Shown here: piece after piece, positions 9,078 to 19,427 of the stretch
How the letters are laid out: each line of letters starts with the position of its first letter
How positions within the stretch are numbered: position 1 is the stretch's first letter
The notes under the pieces: generated by a model
Database searches by the model: none
Told to the model about the DNA's origin: nothing
What the model saw: the letters and a program-made list of their open reading frames with translations, nothing else
Program-made: the position numbers and the translations under genes
Source of the DNA: Planctomycetota bacterium
GTDB lineage: Bacteria; Planctomycetota; UBA1135
Assembly (NCBI GenBank): GCA_030749235.1
Contig: JASMKM010000099.1
Location: forward strand, 1 to 35,684
Length of the DNA: 35,684 nucleotides
Direction: 5' to 3'

Positions 9078-9989
9078 GTGAGCCAACCCACTACTTCCGC
9101 TTCCGCTTCGCGCTGGTCCGCCTTCGTGGAGCTCGGCAAGCTGCGCCTGTCCTCGCTGGCAATCCTTGCAGTCTTTGCCGGCTTGCTGCTTGGCACGCCG
9201 AACCTGCCAACCTTGCCATCCTGGTGGGTAATCGCCGGCTCCTTGCTGGGCACGGCGATGGTCGCCGTTGGTGGCAATGCCATGAACATGTGGCTGGAAC
9301 GCGACACCGACGTGCACATGGAGCGCACCGAAGGTCGGCCAATTCAATCCGGTCGCCTCAACCCCGCCGACGTCTTCTGGTTCGGTCTCCTGAATGCTAT
9401 CGGCGGCGTGGTGGTTTTGGCACTCACCACCAACCTGCCCGCCACCTTGTTTTGCGCGTTAATCTTTGTGCTGTACGTCGGCGTGTACACGCCGCTGAAG
9501 CGACGCAACACCTTGAACACCCTGGTCGGGGCAATCCCGGGCGCCCTGCCGCCGGTGGTCGGTTACGCCGCCAGCTCCGGACAGGTGGACATGCATGCAG
9601 GTGTACTGTTCCTGATTCTGTTCTTCTGGCAGATTCCGCACTTCCTTGCCATCGCTTGGCGTTACAAGGATCAATACCGCAACGCGGGCTTGATGATGTT
9701 GCCCTCGGTCGAAGGTACCGGCCTGCACACCGGCAAGCACATGATGACCTACGGCCTGTGTCTGGTTGGCGTGAGCATCATGCCCGCCTTGCCCGCCTTT
9801 GGTTTCTCTAGCCGTCACTATGTCTATTCGGCGGTGCTCCTGGGCGTACTTTTCCTGGCGGTGATTTTCGAGGCCGCGGTGTTGCGACGCCCCGCCGGGA
9901 TGCGCCGCTGCTTCATCGTCTCAATCATCTACCTTCCATTGCTGTTCGTGGCGATGGTCACCGACCGCCTCACGCCTCATGTCGCTTAA
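9078..9989 (+). CDS. ctaB: Protoheme IX farnesyltransferase (heme O synthase)
   Basis: The 303-residue polytopic membrane protein is a UbiA-superfamily prenyltransferase that adds a farnesyl group to heme B, giving heme O for heme-copper oxidases. The prenyl-diphosphate motif is NMWLERDTD at residues 70-78, followed by MERTEGRP; the second conserved block is WRYKDQYRNAGLMMLP. About eight hydrophobic helices can be traced. GTG at 9078 was chosen as start because it follows a TATACT box and begins just before the conserved FVELGKLRL block. The frame is open to an ATG at 8988, which would overlap the divergent PepSY gene. The sco gene follows after 36 nt, likely in one operon. No oxidase subunits are in the window. 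Confidence 0.93.
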   Translation: MSQPTTSASASRWSAFVELGKLRLSSLAILAVFAGLLLGTPNLPTLPSWWVIAGSLLGTAMVAVGGNAMNMWLERDTDVHMERTEGRPIQSGRLNPADVFWFGLLNAIGGVVVLALTTNLPATLFCALIFVLYVGVYTPLKRRNTLNTLVGAIPGALPPVVGYAASSGQVDMHAGVLFLILFFWQIPHFLAIAWRYKDQYRNAGLMMLPSVEGTGLHTGKHMMTYGLCLVGVSIMPALPAFGFSSRHYVYSAVLLGVLFLAVIFEAAVLRRPAGMRRCFIVSIIYLPLLFVAMVTDRLTPHVA

Positions 9990-10025
9990 TCCCCAACCGT
10001 TGCAATCCTGAAGTCCACGCACATC

Positions 10026-10682
10026 ATGCACCTCTCGCGATCCACTTCCCGCTCCGGCGTCCTTATCATCAACGTCACCCTGGTGGCCCTGCTGGTCCTG
10101 GTCTGCGCCACGTTTGCCGCTATTTACTTGCGCCCAGGCGGCGTTGACACCGGCCGTCCGAAAGGGGTACTGCCACCCATTTTCCACACCGCGCCGGCGT
10201 TCGAGCTCACCAATCAGGCGGGGCAGTCGTTCACCAAGGAGAACCTCAAGGGTCGCATCTGGGTATCGAACTTTATGTTTACAACCTGCCCGAGCATCTG
10301 CCCAATGCTTACGGCGCGCATGAAAATCATCGCCGACAAGGTTGCATCTTGGGACGACGTGCACCTGCTGTCTTTCTCGGTCGATCCCGAGATGGATACT
10401 CCGGAAGTCTTGCACCGCTATGCCGAGTCCTATGGAATTGACCACGACCAATGGTCCTTCCTGACTGGCGACTACAAGATCATGCAAGGCGCCATCGAGG
10501 AGGGTTTCAAGATTAGCATGGGTGGACCAATCGACCGTAGCGACCTCAACTCGGTAATGCATGGCACGCGCTTCGTACTTGGAGATGGCGACGGCAATAT
10601 CCGCGGCTACTACGACGTTGAGACCGACGAAGGCGTGGAGTTATTGGTGCACGAAATCAAGCTCCTGCGTCAGGCGCAGTAG
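10026..10682 (+). CDS. sco: SCO1/SenC-family copper chaperone
   Basis: The 218-residue membrane-anchored thioredoxin-fold protein belongs to the SCO1/SenC/PrrC family, which delivers copper to the CuA site of cytochrome c oxidase or keeps its cysteines reduced. An N-terminal membrane helix spans about residues 12-35. The copper ligands are present: Cys88 and Cys92 in TTCPSICP and His179 in VMHGTRFVLGD. It follows ctaB by 36 nt and shares its role in oxidase assembly. There is no good Shine-Dalgarno. Its last 26 nt overlap the 3' end of the convergent REC/PPDK_N gene. Confidence 0.92.
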   Translation: MHLSRSTSRSGVLIINVTLVALLVLVCATFAAIYLRPGGVDTGRPKGVLPPIFHTAPAFELTNQAGQSFTKENLKGRIWVSNFMFTTCPSICPMLTARMKIIADKVASWDDVHLLSFSVDPEMDTPEVLHRYAESYGIDHDQWSFLTGDYKIMQGAIEEGFKISMGGPIDRSDLNSVMHGTRFVLGDGDGNIRGYYDVETDEGVELLVHEIKLLRQAQ

Positions 10683-13600
10683 CGCCCGGTTGCGGCTTTA
10701 GAATCACGCCATGCGCGGCCTTGCCGTCCAGCATTACGTTGATTGGCAGCTCCAGCGGCACATGGCGCACGCCATGATCACCGACCTTGTGCGAGTTCAG
10801 CGAACGTAACCACTGCATGTCGAGGATGCCGTCGCCGGTCTCCGGGTTGACGGTGAAGTAACCCACGCGGAAGGAAGTCATGTTGTGGAAGAAGTGCGAA
10901 CCTTCTGATGGCTTGACGTGGACATCTTCGAAGCCGGTTTCGACGACTACTCGCGCGCAGTTAATGTCGGCCCATTCCACCGGCAGCCCCAGCCACGGAT
11001 CGGACGAACCCCAACGGCCAGGACCAATCAACAGGTACTGCTCACCGACTTTCTCGAGCTTGGCGTTGATCTTGGCGATGTCGCTGGCGGCACCAGTGGA
11101 TTGTGCGCGATCGAAATGGTCGGGGTCTATGTAGACCACATGCTTGATGTTGCGGATGAAACCATTGCCGAAGGCACGATTGCTGGCGCATAGAATCGAG
11201 TCCTTGTCGATCTGCGCGAGCTCGATATCGACCTCGGTCTCGGCCACGGCCATCGGACGCACCTGCAGCAGGTTCAGCTCCCGGATGTTGCTGTGGTCGT
11301 TGTCGAGTTCCACGGCGAACTCTACCTCAATTGGACAGCCCATCGCGGCATGACCGATTTCCAGAACCTGATTAACTACTTCCGCCAACGGGAACCCGCC
11401 GTGCTTGAGAATGTTGGAGAAGGTCACTAGGCGGGTTCCTTCCCGCGAGACACCATCGGTGATGCGGCCGTCGTTTGGTAGCCATGTCGACGCGACCGCC
11501 GCCAAAGTGCCGTCCTTATCGGCGTCGGCAATGGGATAGCGGCAAGGGTGCAGCGGGCCACTGGGGCCGCCGTCGGGGGAGGAAACTTCGTGGCCTTCCG
11601 GGTTGTGAATCGATTCGGTGGCCATCGGCAAGGCGTAGAAATGACGCTGCGCGTTCTCGAGGATGTCGTCCACCGAGGAGAAGTCAGGGATACTCTGCGG
11701 ATAGCGAGGGCAGAAACGTAAGCCACCTTCGCCACCGACTACCATCGTGCCCAAGCCCAAGGCCACTGCGCACACGCCGTCTTCGGGGCCATACTGTCCA
11801 TGCGGATAATAGTTGTGTGATCGCGCCACACCGGAGAAACTCGGGTAGAAACGCTCGCCGCGCTGGCGGCCGACCAGCGGTTGGATGATTACGGCCATCT
11901 TCTCCTCCTCGTGGCGATAGGCAGTCGCGCGTAAGTAGGAGCGCGCGCGATCGGAGTAGGTCGACGCGTAGATGGTCTTAATCGCATCGCAGAGCTCGAC
12001 TAGGCGTTGATCCTCGGTGCCGACGTTGCGAACCATCACCGTCTCGTAGATTCCGGCAAAGGGCTGATGATGCGAATCCTCCAGAAGGCTCGAAGAACGT
12101 ATTGCCAACGGCCCCTGCATGACGCGCAGCAACGCGCGCAGATCAGAGACCACGCTGGCTGAGAAGCGCCCGGCCAGAAAACGCTCGAGGCGCTCGTCTT
12201 CATCTAGTCCGCCACCCAGCGCCATGCGTTGCAGATGATTGCGGCGCATGAAGCGATCAAAGATCACGGTGGTCAGCACCACAGTGGGCGGGATCACCAC
12301 GCGCACGCTGACGCGGTCGTTGGCAGGGCTGAAGTTCGCCAGCGTCGAGTTGGCAAAGGCCAAGCCGCGCGCCTTGCCGCCCAAGGAACCAGTGCCGATG
12401 CGGGCGAAGCTGATGGTGTCGTCGAAGGTGGTGCGGTGGAAATCGACGATGGCACCACGTTGTGCACGTCGGCGTGAACGATGTACATGCTGGAGCAGGA
12501 AGGCGCGCAGTTCTTCGGCGTCGTCAAAGTCGCTGACCACCTTGGCGGCGAGGCGATTGGCTAGACGGAACTCGGTGCGCGCGCGTAACCAGGTGGAGAA
12601 ATCGTTGCGCTTGGCATGGCCCACGAGGGTGTCGGCCGACACCCGCTTGATCGCCGCTTCCATTTCACGCACGGTGCGTGCCTGCGTCTCTACCGAATGG
12701 TCGCTGCGTCGGAAACGGAAAGGACCGAAGCCGAAGTTGTTGAGCAGGAAGTTGCGCATCTCGAGGTGCAACACTTGGCTTCCCTTGAGCACGAAGCTGG
12801 AGTTCAACTTATTGGCATGCTCAGAGAAATCGGCGTTGGAGGACTGCAGCAGGATCGGCAGATGCGGTGCAGTGCGGCGCACCTGTTCGACGAAATCCAG
12901 GCCGGCTTTCATGTCGGGCTTGCGCCCTTGTACAGATGGCAGGCCCACATCCGAGATGATGCCGAGCAGGTGCTCATGATGTTCCTCGAAACGGTCGATG
13001 GCGCTGCGCAGGTCGCGTGCCAGCAGCACTTTCGGCCGCGCGCGCAGGCGCAACATTTTGTCGTATTGGTTGATGCCCTCCGACAACACGCTACGTGACT
13101 GCTCTAAGATCTCGGTGTAGAGCAGCGGCAGGTAGGACGACAGGAAGTTCAGCGAATCCTCGACCAGGAGGATGGCACGCATGCCTACGCGCTTGCAGTC
13201 ATGCAGGCAGTTGGCTCGATCTTCGACCAGCGTCACGATGGCATTGAGGATGCGGCTGTCGCCAGTCCATAGAAACACACCATCGAAGGCAGATTGGTTG
13301 CGGCCGCGCAACAGATCCTTGATATGCGAGTTGTCGTAGCCGAGTAGCACCACCGGCACCGCTCCGGCATGGGCCTTGATCTCCTCGGCCAAGTCGACCG
13401 GGTCCAGGCCACTCACCTGCGGAGTAATGATGACCATCGAGTTCTCACGCGTGGTGGAGATGCGCTCGATGGCCTCGCCGGCATCGGAGACGCGCACCAT
13501 GGTGGGGACGCTGTCGTCTACCGGCGCGTCGGCGCCCTGGCCGAAGGTGGTGGTGCGGCCGTCCTCCTGGAGAATGAACGCGTCATACATGCTCGAGACC

Positions 13601-13695
13601 AGGATGACTTCCTGGACGCGATAAGGCATCAAGGCCCGGAACCGTTGAAGACGCGTGTCGGGCTCGGTCAGTTGGAAGGGCGGGAAAAGAACCAC
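10657..13695 (-). CDS. Tandem REC-like plus PPDK_N ATP-grasp protein, function unknown
   Basis: This 1012-residue protein belongs to the large 'PEP/pyruvate-binding domain' group. Residues ~25-145 look like a degenerate receiver domain (EVILVSS, VIITPQVSG, PVVLLGYD). Residues ~170-310 form a second receiver with an acidic pair in LLVEDS, phospho-acceptor-like Asp in ISDVGLP (~246) and the late Lys in FVLKGS (~299). From ~430 to ~815 is a pyruvate-phosphate-dikinase N-terminal, ATP-grasp-like domain: GSLGGKARGL (~440), AIRSSSLLEDS (~532), LLQVRPMA (~812). A conserved-looking C-terminal block follows with LIGPGRWGSSDPW. The phospho-histidine swivel domain and the PEP-binding TIM barrel of PEP synthase are absent, so it is not a normal PpsA. 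The start is GTG; a TACGCT hexamer lies 8 nt upstream. An ATG at 13629 is an alternative start. Confidence 0.85.
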   Translation of the reverse strand: MVLFPPFQLTEPDTRLQRFRALMPYRVQEVILVSSMYDAFILQEDGRTTTFGQGADAPVDDSVPTMVRVSDAGEAIERISTTRENSMVIITPQVSGLDPVDLAEEIKAHAGAVPVVLLGYDNSHIKDLLRGRNQSAFDGVFLWTGDSRILNAIVTLVEDRANCLHDCKRVGMRAILLVEDSLNFLSSYLPLLYTEILEQSRSVLSEGINQYDKMLRLRARPKVLLARDLRSAIDRFEEHHEHLLGIISDVGLPSVQGRKPDMKAGLDFVEQVRRTAPHLPILLQSSNADFSEHANKLNSSFVLKGSQVLHLEMRNFLLNNFGFGPFRFRRSDHSVETQARTVREMEAAIKRVSADTLVGHAKRNDFSTWLRARTEFRLANRLAAKVVSDFDDAEELRAFLLQHVHRSRRRAQRGAIVDFHRTTFDDTISFARIGTGSLGGKARGLAFANSTLANFSPANDRVSVRVVIPPTVVLTTVIFDRFMRRNHLQRMALGGGLDEDERLERFLAGRFSASVVSDLRALLRVMQGPLAIRSSSLLEDSHHQPFAGIYETVMVRNVGTEDQRLVELCDAIKTIYASTYSDRARSYLRATAYRHEEEKMAVIIQPLVGRQRGERFYPSFSGVARSHNYYPHGQYGPEDGVCAVALGLGTMVVGGEGGLRFCPRYPQSIPDFSSVDDILENAQRHFYALPMATESIHNPEGHEVSSPDGGPSGPLHPCRYPIADADKDGTLAAVASTWLPNDGRITDGVSREGTRLVTFSNILKHGGFPLAEVVNQVLEIGHAAMGCPIEVEFAVELDNDHSNIRELNLLQVRPMAVAETEVDIELAQIDKDSILCASNRAFGNGFIRNIKHVVYIDPDHFDRAQSTGAASDIAKINAKLEKVGEQYLLIGPGRWGSSDPWLGLPVEWADINCARVVVETGFEDVHVKPSEGSHFFHNMTSFRVGYFTVNPETGDGILDMQWLRSLNSHKVGDHGVRHVPLELPINVMLDGKAAHGVILKPQPGATAPDAGA

Positions 13696-13703
13696 CAGCA
13701 GTC

Positions 13704-13709
13704 AGCGTA
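13704..13709 (-). promoter_or_regulatory. Possible -10 box of the REC/PPDK_N gene
   Basis: TACGCT on the minus strand lies 8 nt before the GTG at 13695. The spacing is 2 nt longer than the leaderless norm here. The rest of the 69-bp gap holds a short CCCGC/GCGGG inverted repeat (13729-13746) beside an A/T run, which could end gdhA transcription but has the T run on the wrong side. Confidence 0.25.
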
Positions 13710-13764
13710 CACCAACTGCCGGCGGTTTCCCGCTCAAAAGGGCGGGTCAAAAAATAATTGCGGC

Positions 13765-15132
<1,368 letters not shown>

Positions 15133-15153
15133 TCACCAAACTGGGACTTAGAG

Positions 15154-15159
15154 ATTCTA
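15154..15159 (-). promoter_or_regulatory. Putative -10 box of gdhA
   Basis: TAGAAT on the minus strand, 27 nt before the ATG at 15126, in the 73-bp divergent gap. Confidence 0.4.
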
Positions 15160-15187
15160 GGCCTGCGCGGACACAATCAAGACCCTA

Positions 15188-15193
15188 TATGAT
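15188..15193 (+). promoter_or_regulatory. Putative -10 box, leaderless promoter of the DUF1080-like gene
   Basis: TATGAT followed by 6 nt (GAATGC) and the ATG at 15200. Confidence 0.6.
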
Positions 15194-15199
15194 GAATGC

Positions 15200-15832
15200 A
15201 TGAATCGCTTGTTGTCGGCCGCCCTTGCCTTGGGTTGCATGATTTCATGCAGTGCACCAAACTCAGCCGACGACGAGGCCATCGTTTGGCAGGATTTGCT
15301 CACCGAAGAGAACATCACATCTTGGCAGCCCAGCGCCTTCGGGATCTCCGGCCGCGAAGAGATCCTGCCTCATGCGATTCGTCTGACCATGGGCAATCCC
15401 TTCACCGGGGTCGCTTGGAGCGGGGAGCCGCTGCCGACGGAGAACTACGAAATCGAGATCGTCGCACGCAAGGTCATGGGCAATGATTTCTTTTGCGGCC
15501 TGACCTTCGCCGTAGGGGAGGACCCTTGCACCTTCATCGCCGGCGGATGGGGCGGCAGCATCACCGGACTCTCGTGCATCGACGGCAAGGATGCGTCGGA
15601 AAACGCCACACGTACCTTTCAGCGCTATGACGTGGGGGAGGATTACACGATCCGAATCCGCGTCGAGGAGCATCGAGTCAGGGCTTGGCTGCAAGACGGG
15701 CTTGTGGTGCAGCAACCACGCGACGGCGTGGACTTCTCAGTGCGCATGGAGGTCGAGCTATCGACTCCATTCGGCATTGCCTGCTACAACACCGAAGCGT
15801 TGATCACTGCGTGCCGCATCCGCCGCCTATAG
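15200..15832 (+). CDS. DUF1080-like (3-keto-disaccharide hydrolase fold) lipoprotein
   Basis: The 210-residue lipoprotein has a signal with Cys near residue 17 (CMISCS). The mature part resembles the DUF1080 / concanavalin-like beta-sandwich family, common in Planctomycetota, with some members acting as 3-keto-glycoside hydrolases. Supporting blocks are ENITSWQPSAFGI, YEIEIVARKVMGNDFFCGL, TIRIRVEEHRVRAWLQDG and the closing STPFGIACYNTEA. The sulfatase gene starts 9 nt after its stop, and the pair may act on the same sulfated polysaccharide, which is inference from position only. The stop codon TAG is also the first half of the sulfatase -10 box. Confidence 0.75.
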   Translation: MNRLLSAALALGCMISCSAPNSADDEAIVWQDLLTEENITSWQPSAFGISGREEILPHAIRLTMGNPFTGVAWSGEPLPTENYEIEIVARKVMGNDFFCGLTFAVGEDPCTFIAGGWGGSITGLSCIDGKDASENATRTFQRYDVGEDYTIRIRVEEHRVRAWLQDGLVVQQPRDGVDFSVRMEVELSTPFGIACYNTEALITACRIRRL

Positions 15833-15835
15833 AAT
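15830..15835 (+). promoter_or_regulatory. Putative -10 box overlapping a stop codon, leaderless promoter of the sulfatase
   Basis: TAGAAT followed by 6 nt (GCGCAC) and the ATG at 15842. Its first three bases are the TAG stop of the preceding gene. Confidence 0.55.
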
Positions 15836-15841
15836 GCGCAC

Positions 15842-17344
15842 ATGCTTTCCAAGGCAATCTTGACGTTCGGTAGCCTGAGCTTGGCGCTCGGCAGTTGTGG
15901 TTACTTCTTCTCCGATGCACCGGACAGAGATCCGGTCGTGACCGCCTACGGCAAAGATGATCCGAACTCCGAGCAACCCACCACCAAACAGCCCAACGTG
16001 ATCCTGATCGTCGCCGACGATCTTGGTTGGGCCGAACTCGGCTGTTATGGGCAGGAGAAGATCAAGACCCCGAACATCGATCGGATGGCCGCCGAGGGCA
16101 TGCGCTTTACCGATTTCTACGCCGGTGCACCGGTATGCGCGCCGTCGCGTTCCGTGTTAATGACCGGCCAGCATATGGGCCATACCTATGTGCGCGATAA
16201 CCACGAGATTGGTGGTTGGGGCGACGACGACGGCGAAGGGCAGCTGCCGCTCCCGGCTGGCACTCCCACCCTGGGCAGCATGATGCAGGATGCCGGTTAT
16301 GCCACTGCCTGCGTCGGCAAGTGGGGCTTGGGTGGCCCGGACACCGAGGGCGAGCCGAACAAGCAAGGCTTCGACCACTTCTTCGGTTACCTATGCCAAC
16401 GCCAGGCGCACAACTTCTATCCCACGCACCTTTGGGAGGACGGCGAGCGCGTCGACTATGAAGGCAATGTCTTCAAGAACCTAACCGGCAAGCATTATTC
16501 GCACGACTTGATGACCGACGACGCGCTCGAATGGGTCGGTGAGAATTCCGAGAAGCCGTTCTTCCTGCTGCTGACCTACGCCATTCCGCATTTGGCGCTG
16601 CAGGTGCCGGAGGATTCAATGGAGCCCTACTACGGCCTTTGGGACGACCCACCCTACGACGGCAAGAAGGGTTATCTGCCGCACCCGACCCCTCGCGCTG
16701 CTTATGCCGGCATGGTCTCACGCATGGATCGCGATGTCGGGCGCTTAATGGACCTGCTTGCGCAACTCGAGATCGATGAGAACACCATCATCATGTTCAC
16801 TTCCGATAACGGTGCGACTTACGACATCGGTGGTGCCAACTCGATCTTCTTTAACAGCGGCGGTGGATTGCGCGGCGCTAAAGGCAGTGTCTATGAAGGC
16901 GGCCTGCGCGTACCGTTGGTCGCGCGTTGGCCGAACAGGATCGCAGCCGGTTCGATTAGCTCCACGCCAGCGGCCTTCTGGGATTTCATGCCGACCATCC
17001 TCGAAGCTGCGGGTGCGCATCCATCGGCAACTACCGATGGCTTGAGCCTGATGCCGGAACTACTCGGTAGCGGCGACTTGCCGGCACGCGAGTACCTCTA
17101 TTGGGAGTTCCCGGCTTATGGAAGTCAGCAGGCCTTGCGGATGGGGGATTGGAAAGCCGTGCGCCGTGGCCTGAAGAAGAACCCTGATGCGCCGATCCAG
17201 CTCTACAACCTCAAGGACGACATGGCAGAGAGCAAGGATGTCGCCGCCGAGAATCCCGAGGTCGTCGCGAGGATCGAAGCCTTGATGAAGGAAGCCCACG
17301 TACCCAGCGAGCAGTTTCCGCTACCGGGCGTCGATACGAAGTAG
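15842..17344 (+). CDS. Formylglycine-dependent sulfatase, exported
   Basis: The 500-residue protein is a type I sulfatase of the arylsulfatase A/N-acetylgalactosamine sulfatase kind, cleaving sulfate esters. Metal-site residues are in ILIVADDLGWAELGCYG. The maturation motif CAPSR has Cys99 as the residue converted to formylglycine. Further family blocks are CVGKWGLGG, FFLLLTYAIPH, FTSDNGATYDIGG and the C-terminal LYNLKDDMAESKDVA. The N terminus looks like an export signal with Cys19 in LALGSCG, so it may be a lipoprotein. No formylglycine-generating enzyme gene is in the window. It follows the DUF1080-like gene by 9 nt but has its own -10 box. The exact sulfated substrate is unknown. Confidence 0.93.
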   Translation: MLSKAILTFGSLSLALGSCGYFFSDAPDRDPVVTAYGKDDPNSEQPTTKQPNVILIVADDLGWAELGCYGQEKIKTPNIDRMAAEGMRFTDFYAGAPVCAPSRSVLMTGQHMGHTYVRDNHEIGGWGDDDGEGQLPLPAGTPTLGSMMQDAGYATACVGKWGLGGPDTEGEPNKQGFDHFFGYLCQRQAHNFYPTHLWEDGERVDYEGNVFKNLTGKHYSHDLMTDDALEWVGENSEKPFFLLLTYAIPHLALQVPEDSMEPYYGLWDDPPYDGKKGYLPHPTPRAAYAGMVSRMDRDVGRLMDLLAQLEIDENTIIMFTSDNGATYDIGGANSIFFNSGGGLRGAKGSVYEGGLRVPLVARWPNRIAAGSISSTPAAFWDFMPTILEAAGAHPSATTDGLSLMPELLGSGDLPAREYLYWEFPAYGSQQALRMGDWKAVRRGLKKNPDAPIQLYNLKDDMAESKDVAAENPEVVARIEALMKEAHVPSEQFPLPGVDTK

Positions 17345-17392
17345 TCCTAAAGGTTCTGCCAGACCAAATCGGAAACCGACAATAGCCCGGGA

Positions 17393-19027
17393 TTAAAGGA
17401 CCGGCAGATCCGACGAACCCAGGAAGAAGTCGTTGCCCTTGTCGTCGGTGATGATGAAGGCTGGAAAGTCCTCGACCTCGATGCGCCATATGGCTTCCAT
17501 GCCGGTTTCCGGGAACTCCAAGCATTCCACCTTACGGATGCAATCCTGCGCCAAACGTGCGGCTGCCCCGCCAATCGAGCCAAGATAGAAACCGCCATGT
17601 TTTCTGCAAGCTTGCATGACTTGTTCCGAGCGGTTGCCCTTGGCCACCATGACCATTGAGCCGCCTTGTGCCTGGAACTGGTCGACGAAACTGTCCATGC
17701 GTCCGGCGGTGGTGGGGCCGAAGCTTCCCGACGCCATGCCATCAGGAGTCTTGGCCGGGCCGGCGTAGTAGACCGGGCAATCCTTGATGTAATCCGGCAG
17801 CTCGCCGGTCTTCTCAAGACGCTCACGAAGCTTGGCATGTGCCAAGTCCCGCGCGACCACCATCGGACCGGTCAGGCTCACCCGCGTCTTTACCGGGTGC
17901 TTGGTCAACTCGGCGAGGATCGCATCCATTGGCTGATTCAGGTCAATCTTGACCACTTCACCACCGAGTTCCTCGCTGGAGGTGTCGGGCATGAAGCGGG
18001 CGGGGTCGGTCTCGAGCTGTTCCAACCAAATGCCATCCTTATCGATGCGGCCGAGCACCTGGCGGTCAGCGGAGCAGGAGACACCCACGCCAATCGGCAA
18101 CGATGCACCGTGACGCGGTAGGCGGATCACGCGGACGTCGTGGCAGAAGTACTTACCGCCGAACTGCGCTCCCAAGCCATTGTTGCGGGTCAAGGCATGG
18201 ATCTTGCGCTCGAACTCGATGTCGCGGAAGGCATGACCGCCTTCGCCACCGGTGGTTGGCAGGCTATCCAGGTAGCGGGCCGATGCCAACTTCACAGTCT
18301 TCAGGTTTTGTTCGGCAGAGGTTCCACCGATTACCACGCCAAGGTGATAAGGCGGGCAAGCTGCAGTGCCCAAGCTTTTAATCTTATCGGCAAGGATGTC
18401 GAGCAACAGGTCTTCCCGCAACATCGATGGCGTACTCTGGATCAGAAAAGATTTGTTGGCCGAGCCACCACCTTTAGCCATGAACAGGAAGTCGTAACTG
18501 TTGCCGTCCTTGCTGTAAAGATCGATCTGCGCAGGCAGGTTGCACTTGGTGTTGACTTCCTCGAACATGCCGAGCGGCGCCAGCATGCTGTAGCGCAGGT
18601 TGGTCTCGGTGTAGGTTTGGAAGACACCGCGGGACAAGGCCTCTTCGTCGCAACCATTGGTCCAAACGCGCTGCCCTTTCATGCCCATGACGATTGCCGA
18701 CCCGGTGTCTTGGCACATGGGCAGAATCTCACTCGAAGCAATGCAGGCGTTCTTCAACAGGTCAAGTGCGACGAAGCGGTCATTGTCGGATGCCTCCGAA
18801 TCATCGAGGATGTCGCGCAACTGCTGCAGGTGCCCCGGGCGCAGGAAGTGGGCGGTTGCGTGGAAGGCTTCCTTGGCCAGCAGCTCCAGACCAGCGGGCT
18901 CCACCTTCAGGACCTCCTCACCGTCTACTTCGAAGGTGCTGACGAACTCGCTGCTTAACTTGCGCCACGGCGTATCCGAAGGGCCAAGCGGGAACATGGT
19001 TTGGTACTGAAATTCCTTTTCCGACAT
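17393..19027 (-). CDS. fumA: Class I fumarate hydratase, single-chain [4Fe-4S]
   Basis: The 544-residue enzyme interconverts fumarate and malate in the TCA cycle using an oxygen-sensitive 4Fe-4S cluster. The three cluster cysteines are Cys105 in CQDTG, Cys224 in CPPYHLG and Cys318 in SCSAD, the same spacing as in E. coli FumA/FumB. Other class I blocks include [46 protein letters not shown] and [13 protein letters not shown]. Alpha and beta parts are fused in one chain. The ATG at 19027 has no leaderless-type box; the upstream region on the minus strand is rich in CTAC/TTAC but offers no convincing promoter. It is convergent with the sulfatase gene (48-bp gap holding only a weak TCGG/CCGA hairpin). 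Confidence 0.95.
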   Translation of the reverse strand: MSEKEFQYQTMFPLGPSDTPWRKLSSEFVSTFEVDGEEVLKVEPAGLELLAKEAFHATAHFLRPGHLQQLRDILDDSEASDNDRFVALDLLKNACIASSEILPMCQDTGSAIVMGMKGQRVWTNGCDEEALSRGVFQTYTETNLRYSMLAPLGMFEEVNTKCNLPAQIDLYSKDGNSYDFLFMAKGGGSANKSFLIQSTPSMLREDLLLDILADKIKSLGTAACPPYHLGVVIGGTSAEQNLKTVKLASARYLDSLPTTGGEGGHAFRDIEFERKIHALTRNNGLGAQFGGKYFCHDVRVIRLPRHGASLPIGVGVSCSADRQVLGRIDKDGIWLEQLETDPARFMPDTSSEELGGEVVKIDLNQPMDAILAELTKHPVKTRVSLTGPMVVARDLAHAKLRERLEKTGELPDYIKDCPVYYAGPAKTPDGMASGSFGPTTAGRMDSFVDQFQAQGGSMVMVAKGNRSEQVMQACRKHGGFYLGSIGGAAARLAQDCIRKVECLEFPETGMEAIWRIEVEDFPAFIITDDKGNDFFLGSSDLPVL

Positions 19028-19135
19028 CGTCTTGTAGAGCTGGTAGAGGGTAAGCTAAGAGCGAGGCGAAAGGATAACCCAGCATGAGCCGGAATTCGTT
19101 AACAAACAAAAACTCCTTCCCACCGTAGAAGCACT

Positions 19136-19342
19136 ATGACCCGCTGCCAAGCCGCTCTCCTCGCCAGCCTTGCCGCCTTTGCTCTGGCTCCAGTCTCTTG
19201 CACCATGCCTGAACAAGGCGAAATAAAAGTCCGTAGTTCTTATCCTCCAATCGTCGAGACCGAGACCGGTGGAAGGCCCATGCTACAGGACAGCGGTTCT
19301 GGCATGGAGAATGCCGTGCACGGCGTGAAGAACAAGAACTAG
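19136..19342 (+). CDS. Small putative lipoprotein
   Basis: This reading frame would encode 68 residues: a basic start, a hydrophobic stretch (about residues 6-18) and a lipobox-like PVSC with Cys at about residue 21, then a short polar tail with no recognised domain. I do not recognise it. The signal-peptide layout and the position in an otherwise empty gap before the C25-like gene favour a real gene, but there is no Shine-Dalgarno and only a poor -10 (TAGAAG, 4 nt before the ATG). Confidence 0.45.
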   Translation: MTRCQAALLASLAAFALAPVSCTMPEQGEIKVRSSYPPIVETETGGRPMLQDSGSGMENAVHGVKNKN

Positions 19343-19415
19343 GAAAGCTCTGAGTTCTTAGGCCCGGTAGTCCACGCCCAGAATCGCTCGGCACAGAGCA
19401 AGGGGTCCGAGTCGC

Positions 19416-19421
19416 TAGGAT
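19416..19421 (+). promoter_or_regulatory. Putative -10 box, leaderless promoter of the C25-like gene
   Basis: TAGGAT followed by 6 nt (GAGGGC) and the ATG at 19428. Confidence 0.55.
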
Positions 19422-19427
19422 GAGGGC

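Noticed and set aside
10657-13695. Phosphoenolpyruvate synthase (ppsA)
   Set aside because: The swivelling phospho-histidine domain and PEP-binding barrel are absent.
18140-18958. 272-residue open frame antisense to fumarase
   Set aside because: No recognisable domain, no promoter, and the opposite strand encodes a well conserved enzyme.
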